DNA of 23,732 bases, from the NCBI GenBank assembly GCA_052034625.1, contig JBPOII010000018.1:1-23732 (forward strand), in the 5' to 3' direction. Shown in pieces: positions 1 to 12,000 of the stretch. The stretch comes from JAVBLP01 sp052034625. Lineage in GTDB: Bacteria > Elusimicrobiota > Endomicrobiia > Endomicrobiales > Endomicrobiaceae. Both the position numbers and the translations under genes were made by a program. The notes beneath the pieces were generated by a model, which was not told the DNA's origin, did not search any database, and worked only from the letters and a program-made list of their open reading frames with translations. The first letter of the stretch is position 1. Each line of letters opens with the position of its first letter.

Positions 1-93
1 ACGTATTGGAAGAAGAATATTTTTACAAAGAGTGTATCCGTATTAGTTGCGGCATGTTTTATATTGAATATATTTAATTTGCCAGCCTTTGCA
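1..93 (+). other. Sec signal peptide of the giant protein (C-terminal part)
   Basis: Codons 1-31 encode a basic stretch (WKKN..TK), a hydrophobic core (SVSVLVAACFIL) and a terminal LPAFA followed by EDP. That is a textbook n/h/c layout with an A-F-A signal peptidase I site, predicting cleavage after base 93. With the 12 residues upstream (MKLKEKVIGYFQ, seen at 23602-23637) the signal is 43 residues long. The core also contains VAAC, which fits a lipobox loosely. A lipoprotein would be left with a hydrophobic mature start, so signal peptidase I is preferred. Confidence 0.8.
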
Positions 94-95
94 GA
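1..95. repeat. 95-bp direct terminal repeat, left copy
   Basis: Bases 1-95 are identical, base for base, to 23638-23732. The repeat covers most of the giant protein's signal-peptide coding sequence and the first codon of the mature protein. It runs exactly to both ends of the window, as expected of an assembler's k-mer overlap on a circular or repeat-bounded contig. If real, the repeat unit is 23,637 bp. Confidence 0.97.
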
Positions 96-3000
96 AGATC
101 CGCTATACAAGAAGATAAAAGACCAAGAAACGAAAATCAGTGTATATGCTGAAGACGTTGATGGCAGCGTATCTGTTGCACAAAACCGAGATAAAATAGT
201 TTTGGTCCATGATGGAGTTATATATGAGAAGAAAGACAAGAAGAGCAGCGGTTATTCAGAGCATGCAGAGTTGGAACGCAAAATAAGTGAAGGAAAGATA
301 TCAGAAAGTGATCTGAATAATAAACTTGTAAAAGAATATACGCCGGTAGGAAATTGGGATGGAAAAGAAGTTACGAATGTAACAAGAATGGGTGCAAAAC
401 AAGAATATAAGAGAATAATAGAAGCAAAGCTTGCAGCAAGTGGTGTGACAGCTGCAAAGAAAGAAACAAGTGTTGGCTTCTTTGAGGGGACGATAGAAAA
501 GGTAAAGGATTTTGTAACGGGTTTTAATAAAGGAAGCGAAGAAGACCAGACAAAAGATGGAAGTGTAACAGATGATAAAGTAAACGATGGAGAACAGAAA
601 GAGGAAAGTGTAGCAGAAAGTAAAGCAAGTGAAAAAGACCAGAAAAAAGAAAGTGTAGCAGAAGATAAAGTAAGTAAAGAAGAAAGTTTAACAGAGCTGG
701 TAACAAAAGATGAAAATGCAACCGAATCCGAGGAAAAAACAGAGGATAAATACGAATATGATCAGGGGATGTTAGAGGATCTTGCAAATAAAACAGGTAA
801 AACGACAGATGAAATAGAAAAGATGTTGGAGGAAGCAAGGAAAGATTCGCATGCTACAGATTTAGAGCAAGGAATAGAACAGGGTACGACATTTGACAAA
901 GCGATGAGTGTGCTGAAAGATTTTCTTGCAAATGGAGGGCAGGTAGTAAACTGTGCAGCAGAAGCACTTAGCACGGTATTGAATATGACAAATAAAGGAT
1001 TGCTTGGATTCCAAGCAATCCTTGCAGATGTTTCAGCTGGATTGTTTACAAAAGACAAGATAGATGGCGACCAGGTTCTGACGAGTGCGAGTGCGATAAA
1101 AAGTGTTATGCATTCATATGGAAGAACGAGTGCAGAAGGATATGGGTTAGGATTGGAAGAATTTATGTCCGGCTTGGGAGAGGGAGAGAGCGGGATACTA
1201 TGGGTAGACGGAGATCATTTTATAACAGTAAGCAAGGATGAGGAAGGTAATTTTAATGTAATTGATCCTAACCGCAATAACGGAGAGGCAGAGGTATATA
1301 GTGCAAGCGAGTTTGAGAAGTTGCTTAGCGGAGAAGAAGCAGAGACGGTAGACGGAAAGAAGACGGAAGGCTATCAATTAGAGAGAGATGCTGAAGGAAA
1401 TGTATTAGTAAAGACAGTTACAGATTCCTATGGAGTGAAAGAGGCAGCAGGAAAAGATGGAGTGCTTAGTGATAAAGAGATGTCAGAGATAACTGGAGCG
1501 AAACTTGTACCGCAGACGGTAACAGTTACAAAGACAGGAACAAGGACAGAAACGAGGACCGGGACAAGAACGGAAACCAGGACAGGTACGCGTGAAGTGA
1601 CAAGTACAGATGAAGACGGAAATACGACAACAACAACAGAAGAATATGAATATGAAGTAGAAGTAGAGTACCAATATGAAGTGGAAGTAGAGTACACATA
1701 TGAAGTAGAAGAAACTATAATGGTCGAAGTGCCGGATGATGATGAAAAAGAGCAAGAAAAGAGCGAAACCCAAAAAGCTGCCGAAGAAGCTAAACTTAGA
1801 GCTGAAAAAGAAGCTGAAGAAGCAAAAATCAAAGCTGAAAAAGAAAGATTGGAAGCAGAAATAGCAGCAAGAAATGCAGAAAGGGAAGAACAGGCAAGAA
1901 AAGATGCTCTTGAAGGCAAAAATACTATAAAAGATGAGAATGGCCAAGAGATAAAAAAAGAAATAACAAAAGAACGTGCCGAAGAAATAAAAGAAGAACA
2001 GGACAAGAAAGAAAAAGAATTACAGAAGGAAGTAGAGAAAAAGGAAGAAGATTTAAAAAAGGCAACAGAAGAGCAGCAAAGTAAAGAAAAATTTTTGGAA
2101 ACAATAACTCCTCTTACAGATGCGATCGTGGAAGAGGAAAAAGCAAAAAGTAACCTGACTGCTTTAACCGGTGGTGATGAGAAAGAACTGGAAGCTGCAA
2201 AACAAGCATATATAACTGCAGCTGAAAAAACGGGAGCAATAGCTGATAAAACGATTGCTGATTTGAAAGCATCAGGTAACAAAGAAGAAGCAAATAAATT
2301 TGAAAAAATGACTATGGAAGGAGTGGTTTATGGTGGTCATCCGCAGAAAGATTATACCAAACCAAATAATGGTCTTATAGCTCAGGCAAAGAAAACAGAT
2401 GCGCAAGTCAATGTTTATGTCATAGAAAGTGATAAAGCCATACAGGCACTTAAAGATTCTGTCACAGGAAAACCTGAAGATGTTGAAAATATAAAAACAC
2501 AATCAGAAAAAGCTGTTTTAGCTGCTGAAGCTGCACTTGAAGCTATGGCAAACAGTGGAAACGGAGATAAGACCAATAAGTTCATAGAAAGTGTAAAAGA
2601 ACAGATAGGACATAAAGAAAATCGCGGATACATGGCACAAAAATCCGTTGAAGAATATATAAAGGAAGGAACGGAAGTATATCTTGTTGAAAACAAATTA
2701 AAAGCAGCCATAGAGCAGGTAAAAACAGGGGAAAATCCTGATTGGACGAATCTCAAAACAACATTTAAAGAATATAATGACGCGGCATTGAAGTTTACAC
2801 ATAATAAGGAAATAGTAGATGAGAAACTTAATGGCGTGTTGGAAGCAATAAATGCTGAAGGTGTTTCAATACGAGATAAAAACGGTCAGCGTAAAGACAA
2901 TGATAAAATTATTAATGAAGGAATAGGCATATATTATAAAGAAAAAGATTTAATCGCTTCAGAAGCAAAAATAGGCGAGCAAGAGAAAAAATTCAATGAA

Positions 3001-6000
3001 AGTGAAAAGGCTTGGACTGAAGCAATAACAAAGTATATAAATGGAGATATTACCGATGCCGAATACGAAGCGGCAAAAAATAATAGAGATTTGGAAAGAA
3101 ATGCATTACAAGCTGTGATAGATGAAGTTGACGCAAAGGCCGATGTACTTAAAAAAGCACAGGAAAATGCCGGTTATGACAGTGCAAGTATCGAAGACTC
3201 AAAGAAAGAACATCAGGTGTCTGCACAAGCTAAACAAACTATGGCAAATCTTGATGCAAATGCCAATAATCTTGCAGCAAATGAAATTATGTCTGCAAGT
3301 AATGATTATGCAGCTGCCGCAGAAAAACTTTCACAGCAGAATTTCAATGACATAACAGAAGCACAAAATAAATATTTAAGAGCTCTAAATGTTTTAGCAC
3401 AAACGACAGAAACATTTAACAAAACTATTGATAAAAATTATGAAGAAGATTTTGCAAAGTCGAAAAAAGAACAACAATCAGCTGCTGTCGGCAAAACTAT
3501 TGAAGAGGCACATACTAAAGTAGCCGAGAGTGTAGAAAAATCAGTATTGTCGGCAAATACACTTCTTAAAGACCCTTCAATAACTGATGTGGTAAAAGAA
3601 CAAGCAAAGAATGTACTTAATTTTATTGCCAGTTCTGGTGTACAGATGTTTGAAACTCTGACAAATACAGCTATAAAACTGCAAGGAGAGATTTCAAATA
3701 GAGTAAGAGCTGTTGCAAATAGAGCAAGTCTTTCCAGCCAGGGAATAATAGTAGATACAAAAACAGGAACAATAACCCAAACACAACATAGCTTAAATTT
3801 TGATGAGAATGACCAAATCAATGTTTACGGTGACAGAACAATAAATTTTGATGCGTCAAAACTCTCTCTTGATGCTTATAATACTTTCGCTAATGCAGTT
3901 GCTGAAGGCGGGCTTGAAGCCGGCGCAGACTATTTAAAAATGCAGCAAATGTTTAAGAGCGAAACACTAACAGACAAATCCGGTAATCAAATATATACCG
4001 ATTCATATATAAAAGGCGATGCTACAACAGCGGTGCTTACAAGAACTTATGCTGACGGCAAAACAGATGTTGTGATAGAAGGCTTTGATATTTTAGGAAA
4101 TAGAAAGTCAACACAACAGATATTTGCAACTACAGCTTTAAAAGAGGGTGAGCAGGCATCAGCGGTAAACCTTAAAAACTTGGATTTTACGCTTGATGGT
4201 CTTAATTTAACTTATTTAAAACAAGCCACAAGCTATGAAAACATTACAGATAAAGACGGTAATAAATTTAAAAATGCCGTAACGGCATATTTCGGCGCAG
4301 ACGGTAAACCTATCGGAGGAACAGAAACTATTTATGACTCTAACGGTGTTGCCGTAAACAAAAGCGGAGTTTCAATAGGTGCAGAGGCATTGACTCCTAA
4401 TTTTATTGAAATTCAGAAACTCTTATCTGAAATACAAAATGCGAAACCTGAAACGCAGGAAGATGTCGATGCTCTAAATAAAAAAATTGAGAAATTGAAC
4501 TCTCTCATTGGCGTTGATGAAGAGGAAGAAAAAGGCGAGACCGCAAAAGAGGGAGAAGATACAGAAGCTGCAGAGGAAGAAAGTTTTGAAACACAGTCAA
4601 ATCATTTCCAGAAATATTATGATATCCTCACAAAAATAGGAGACCAAAAAGTAGAAAAAGAAGGAGTTTATGACGGATTTGCATACTTCCAAGATGGTGG
4701 AATAGATCTAACAAAGCTGACCTATTATAATCAAGGGCAAAGTGCTGATGAAAATTATGCATATAAATGGACTAAAGTTAATGACGAATTTGCTTTTGTT
4801 TTAACCAGTGATTTCACTGTGGAAGATCATAAGGTATTAACAAAAGAAGGAGCAAATGTAAAACTTGAAGCCGGCAAATATTCCATAGAAGGAACTGTTA
4901 GTGCAAAAACAGAAGATTGGGGCAATTTAAAAAATATAAATACCGATCCGCAAAGCGCCTATATCGCTGAAACTTTCGGCAAACAAACAGTTGCTACATA
5001 CAATGGGGTCACTTTTGATAAAGAAAAAGGTTTTAGCGGCGGAGATTTCTCTGATTCAAAAAAGAATTCTATATTGACTGATGAAGGATATACGACCGGT
5101 GTACAAGTAAATCAGAGCACAGGTGAAATAGTTATAGATCAAGATGCAAAGAAGAGAACTCTAAATTATAGTGCTTCTTTGGTAAGAGCAGAATATGATT
5201 ATGAAGCCGCAAAAGCAAACAATGAAACAAAAGAAAAGATATCTCAGACTGAGAGAAATCTCATTAATGTAATATTTAAAGAAAATGGTTTAACTGATGC
5301 GAAAGCAAAAGATTTGGGATTTGAATCGGTAGACTCTCTAAAATCCCAGGGTGCTCTCGCCGGAAATAGAGCAGAAGGTTATTATTTCCAAGTAGAAAAA
5401 ACATTAACAGATAAAGAAAGAAAAGACAAAATAGCACAACTTGCTTCTCTAAACAAAGAATTTACTTCAATAGAAGGTTTTGATGATGCGATAAGAACGG
5501 TAACACAAATAACGACTGCATCTACACTTCAGACTCTTATGTCAGTTGATGAGCCGAAAGATAGTGCATTTTTCATGGTTAAATCAAAAGATGAAAACGG
5601 TAAAGAAGTCAATGGCTATTTATTAGATGTTGTTTTAACTTTTGATAACAACGATAAACTGGCCATGTATGATTATTTCTATGTTCCTGAAAAACAAGCT
5701 GAAGAACCTAAAGTCGGCTCTATCAGAGATGTATTAGCACCTGTAATAAAATCAAAAGTTGAAACAAGAACGACCATAAAAGATGGAGAAGCTGTCCAAT
5801 ATGAAGTTGTTGTAGATTATGTCACATATGAAAACAAAAGAGAAAGAGTAACAGCTGAAGATAAGAATAGGACTGAGGAAGAGCAAAAGGCTTTTGATGA
5901 AGCTGAAACCGCAAAATTTTATGCCGATAAAGCTATTTTGGAAAATGAGGTAGCAAAAAATAATTTACAGTATGAAAAAGAAGCAAGAGAAGCAGCTATA

Positions 6001-9000
6001 AAGGGTGAAAATTTATTAAAAGACAGTAAAGGTAATATTCTTACAAAAAAAGTAACATCTGAAGCAGTTCTGAAAGAAGAAGCTTCTTTTAAAGAAAGGA
6101 TTTCTAAATTAGAAACCAATATAGTAAATACTACAATACTTGCTCAGGCAAGTTTACAGATGTCTCTGGAAAAAGCTTCCAAGGTTGAAGAAATAGCTAA
6201 AGCAAAATTTGAAACCGCAAAAGATGCTGATAAAACTGCTGCCGATAAAGAATATCAAGACTTAAAAGCAAAGACAGAAAAAGAAAGAACTATGCTGGAA
6301 AAGTTAACCGGTGATTTTATGAATTTGGGCGGCAATAGCGAACAATATAAAGATGTTGATAAAGGTTTGGTCAATAAAGCTATAACTTATCTAAGCAATG
6401 TTATAAAAAATGGTGGTTCCGTAGTAAACTGTGCTACTGATGCTTTAAGCAATGTCCTTGGAGAAGGTGTAAGTAAAGCCGCAACAGCAATGCAGGCTGT
6501 AGCTATTGATATAGCAAGCGGAGCTTTTTTCACTAATAATCAAGTTGATGACAAAAATGCATCGCAGGTAATGATCAGCATGGATGCAATGAGTCAAATC
6601 CTTAAAGAAAAAGGCAAATATAATGGTTATGCTGTAAAAGGTACAGACGGAGTTTTGGAAGGTTTAAAGAATGGCGATATTATACTCAATGTTAAGATGA
6701 AAGATGAAAATGGTGCAGAAAAAGGTCACTATATAACGGTAAGCAGTGATAAAGACGGTAATATTATTATAAAAGATGTCAATAAAGAAGCAGTAACTCT
6801 TTCAAAAGAACAAATAGACGCTTATTCAAGTGAAGGGAAAGATCTGTTAAGCAGTTATCTTAAGGGCGTTTATAATTGGGAAAGCGGTTCAATGCTTGCA
6901 ATGGGCGATTTGAAAAACGCCACTAAGATGGAGTTGAAAGACTTACAATCAACAAGCGGTGCCGGCCTTTGGAATAAAGCAAAGAATGCTGTAAAGAAAG
7001 CCACAAATACAGTAAAGAATACAGCAAAGAAAGTCACAAATACAGTCAAAAATACAGCAAAGAAAGCTGTAAATACAGTAAAGAATACGGCGAAGAAAGC
7101 CGTAAATACAGTAAAGAATACAGCAAAGAAAGCCGTAAATACAGTAAAGAATACGGCAAAGAAAGCCGTAAATACAGTAAAGAACACGGCAAAGAAAGCC
7201 GTAAATACAGTAAAGAATTCAGTTAAGAAAGTAGCAAACACAGTCAAGAATACAGTTAAAAAAGTAGCAAACACAGTCAAGAATACAGTTAAGAAAGTAG
7301 CAAATACGGTCAAGAATACAGTTAAGAAAGTAGCAAATACGGTCAAGAATACAGTTAAGAAAGTAGCAAGTACAGTTAAAAACACAGTTAAAAGTGCCAT
7401 AAACACAGTTAAAAATACAGTAAAAAATATTGCAAATAAAGTTGTGAATACAGTTAAGAACGGTATAAATACAGCTAAGAATGTGGTACAGAAAATAGGA
7501 AATGGAATAAAAGCCGGCTTTGCTAAAGCAGGACAAGTCTTTACGAGTGCTGTAAATGGAATAAAAGCTATACCGGGTAAAGTAGTAGCAGCAGGGAAAA
7601 CGTTGGTAAACGGTGCTGTAGGTATTTATCAAGGTATTAGACAAGAATTTAACAATATTGGTGACGTTTTTAAAAGTGGAAGAGAACTAAGAGCCAAAGA
7701 AGTTAAATTAGATGAAATGACCAAAAACTATCCTCAGGATGCTAAGAATGCTGCAACCGATTATGCGGAAGGTAGAATAACTAAAGAAGAATTTGTTAAG
7801 AGATTGGGGGACAACTCTGTTACAAGAGATGAGGCACTTAAATTAGCTGATGAAATTGATACAGATAAGGTAAATTACAGAGGTAAAAAAGACGAACTCA
7901 GTTGGTTTGGTAAAGGAGTTGTTTCATTGTTTGGTCCTAGGGTTTCTGAAGGAGAAACAAAACCGGTTACCATAGCAGCTCTGGAACAAGCCGATAAAGA
8001 TATACAGGCTCATGGAATTAAAATACATTCTGATTCTAGTGAAGCTTATAAAGGAGATCTTGATAATGCATCAAATATTACCGCACCTCAATTAAAGGGA
8101 AGTCAAGAGAAGTATACAAGATCTATAGATATATTGAATTTATTGACTGATAAAACAAACCAAGGATTAGATCGCTACTATCCTCCACAAGTGGCCGCAA
8201 CGAAGAAACAAGCAAACACAGAAGAAGTAGCTGCTAAAGTTTTAAGTGTTCAGGAAGGTGTTAATACATCTTTAGAAGGAGCAGTGAAAAGTGTTCATGA
8301 TAAAATGTCAGCCGGTACTGTTGCTGCACCCGCTTTAAAGCAACTTGGTGAGGTGTGGGATGTGATAGGGCAAGCAGGCGTACCTATGGCAACAGCTTTA
8401 ACCGATTTTTCAGTAAAACTTACTACTGATAAACTAAAAGGCTCATTTGAAAACGTGAAAAATACTGCAATATTGGCAAGTCAGGGTATTGTCGTAAAAG
8501 GTAATGAAGTTAATCATTATGCATTCAATGGAGATCAACAGAAAGGAGTTCCGACGAAAGGAGTTCCAACAACAAGAACGATAGTAATGAATGGTGAACA
8601 AAAAAATAATGATATAAAAGCATTGATGGTAAAGGACGGTTTTGGGGCAGGAATCGATTATGTAAAAGCAAATGGATATTATTCTTCTGAAAAGTTCTTG
8701 GAAAATAATGAGGAAAAATATAGTGCTAAGTTAGCAGGATATAACCCTGGAGACAGCAGCAAAGATATTCCGCCTCAAATTGCAATAGAATATACTTTTG
8801 CAGGAGATTATACGGATGATATATATTTTACCGGTGCAAAAAAAGGTGATCATAAGATACTTACTGAGTCATTTGATGCTAATTCCAATGTGACTATGGG
8901 TGTAGTCTATAATACAATTCCTGTTCCTGATAAGGAAGATGAAAAATATGTAGGTAAATATACAACAAATTCAGGACTTGAAATAAAATTACCGTCTGCC

Positions 9001-12000
9001 ATGCTTGGTGATGTAGAAAGAGTGACAGGCTGGACAAAAAATAATGACGGTTCAATGACTGCAGACTCTGTTGAATTTAAAGATGGTGAACCGAGTGCTT
9101 TTGAAACAGCACAAGTTTTATATAAAGACGGCACGAGGATAGTTTTAGGAGAAAGAAGCGATCTTAGAGATGCAATTATCACTCCGGGTTCAAAATCACA
9201 ATCTTCGGGCTCAGGTTCGTCAGAACCTACTATCGTAGATAAGTATGCAACAATACTTAAGAGTACTGAAAGCCTAAAAATAGAAGGAAGGGACTACAAA
9301 GTATTTGATCTTGTCAGCAATGACCACATAGATGCAAGCAAAATTCAAACCTTACAATTTGGTACAGGCAGAGCTCCTGCTCTAGTATCAAGTTATGTAG
9401 ATGCAAAAACAGGTCAGACTGTAGTGATAAGAGCAGAAGCATCTATTGTAAACGGAAAGCAGGTCGGTATTCTTTACGATGAAGCATTAGGCTGGAGAGA
9501 CTCTTGGAAACTTGGTACGGGTGACAGAAGTAACGGAATAGTTGTGGCTTATGATTCGGCAGGCAGACCTATTGTTGAAGCTAAGGGAATAACTTTTACT
9601 AATGAAAACAATATAAGAGATTATGCTCTTAAAAACGACGGTGAATCCATAAAGTATTATGAGTACGGAGAAAAAACTGTCAGTGGAAATGAAACAAAGG
9701 AAGTAACTTTCTCAACAAGAAATGTTAAGGTTGGAAACATTAATGATATTACTTCAGTTACCGGAAGCTTTGCTATACCGTCCAAAAATAGTGTTATTGA
9801 AACAATTACTGAAAAAGATACTGCCGGAGATATTGTCAGAACAAAAACCGTTGAAATTGAAAATGTTACAATTACCGACGGCAAGTATAATCCTAATGAG
9901 GAGATTTCCAACAGATATTTCAGAGAATATAATGCATCTAATGAGTTAGTCTTTGCTAAAGATTCTTATGCTAAAGATGCAACGATAAGCCCAGGAGTTG
10001 TTGCCAGAGAATATGGCAGCAGTGTTGTTGATCCGACTTCAGACCAAGACTATATAAAGCTGTCTGAAAGAACTGACTTTGAATGGACAGTAGATCCAAA
10101 CGGTAGCGGATTGATTCTCAAAAATGATGTTGCTGTAAACGGCACTTTTTTCCATAATCAACAGGGGGCAAATGGACCTGAAGTTGTAAGCGGAAAATTG
10201 GTTGACGGTGTGTTTAAAGCCGGTCCTTCAGGACAAGCGCTTCTCCACGGAGAAGTTGAAATTGGTGCAAAAGCTTTCGAAATAAGTAAAGCCGCTCCGG
10301 CTTCTTCCGGACAAGATGGTACTCCTCCAAGCAATAAAACACCTGATTCTAAAACAAATGCCGTTGTTGTGGAAAGCGAAAAAGCTTATAGTGTTTCCGA
10401 CGGTGTTCTTTCCATAAGAGATGGTGTTTTTGTTGTAATGGGTAATGGCTCGCAGTTTAAAACAGGTTCGGATATTATTGGTTTAGGTAAGATAAAGGAA
10501 GGATATGCAGTATTTGACGGAACTCTTGATGAAAACGGGAACAGAGTATTTAAAGCAGGTTCCTCCGGAGTTCTTAAAGTTGAAGGAAGCAATGGCGTTA
10601 ACTATTCCATTGATACAGAAGGAGTAAGAACTCAGTTATTTAAGAAAGAAGATAGTAACCTCCTTACTAACGACAAACAGAAAATAGTAGAGGTCAACGG
10701 TAAACAATATATTGTAAATGTTGATGATGGTAAAGACAAAGCTGGCGGGTGGTTTGGCATAGGCAGCGACAATGATGTAAACATAGACGGCAAATGGTAT
10801 GATGAAAGCAAGCTGCAAGAAATAGTAGAAATTAATGATGCAGAAGGAAACGGAACCGGAGTTTATATCGGTGTGTATAAAAACCAGATGGTTGATGGAG
10901 ACAAGGCAGGCTGGTCTGCTGAAGATGATATAAAAGTATCTGTAGGTGGTAAGACATATGCTGTTGATGTTGATGGTCGTCTTACAGCTGCAGCTTTGCC
11001 TAAAGATATAAAAGCTACGGTTTCAAGCCAATATATTAATAATGGAGAAGAATTTGAGATAAGCCTGAGTGATTTCAGAGGCGGAGCTTCCGATAAATTC
11101 AGACCGGTAAATATTGGTGAAGATTCTACAATTTATGTTCCGACGAGTGCTCTTGCCGGAAAGAGCGAACACTTCACCGTGACTACAAGCGATGGTTCAA
11201 AAGTTGAAATAACTATGAAGCATCAAGCCTACGGAAGCAGCGAGATCACAATCAAAGGCAATGGTATTAACTATACTAATGCCACTAAAGGACAAATATA
11301 TGATGAAGCCGGAAATGAATATTCTTATACCACTATTGACAATCTTCTAAATGGGAAAAAACATACTTTGTTAAGCGGTAAAAATAATTCTCAGTCTTTA
11401 GCTATTGAATTTAATAAAGAAGGCTCAATTGTATTACACCAAGGACATGGCGATGTTATAGACAATGTTACAAAATACGAATACTCTGCCAACGGTGCAG
11501 GAAAACTCACATACTTTACCGACTTTGAAAAAGATTCTCAAGGACAAAACAGATTTACTATGGATGTGAGAGCTTGGGATAAAGATAATAAAACCGTTAT
11601 GACCGAGAATATGTCGGCTATATGGTCTGGAAAAATGAGTGAAGTCGGCAGAGCAAAAGATTTAACAATAACCGAAGACAGACCGGGCAGCAGAACCTAT
11701 TATGCCTCTGACGGAAGCATAAACTCTCATACAGAATTCTATGGAAAACTTACAAATATACAATACGAGAAATCTTCAATTAAATCTTTCAAGCCTGAGA
11801 ATTATACGGAAATAACTACAAGATCAGACGGTTCCGTTGAGAAGGTAACTTATAACGGATATGCTTCAGACAGTAAAATAACATATAAAGTAATTGATAA
11901 TGTTTCTTATCTTGAAGATATTACATCTGTAACAAAGACGACGCAAACAGGAAAGAGAAGTATATTAAACGGAGAAGCCGCTCAAGGCAAGAGTATAAGT

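Noticed and set aside
64..66. TTG as the start of the giant gene
   Set aside because: It falls in the hydrophobic core of the signal peptide. The frame is open upstream, and the copy at the right edge shows an ATG with a ribosome-binding site 98 bases earlier in the repeat frame.
1428..2282. 284-residue minus-strand open frame rich in Ser and Phe
   Set aside because: It lies antisense to the hairpin and coiled-coil coding region. Its composition mirrors the E/K/A codons of the real frame.
6870..7406. 178-residue open frame on the minus strand rich in Phe, Val and Thr
   Set aside because: It is the reverse complement of the 33-bp repeat array, with no ribosome-binding site and no independent support; the open frame is a by-product of the repeat's composition.
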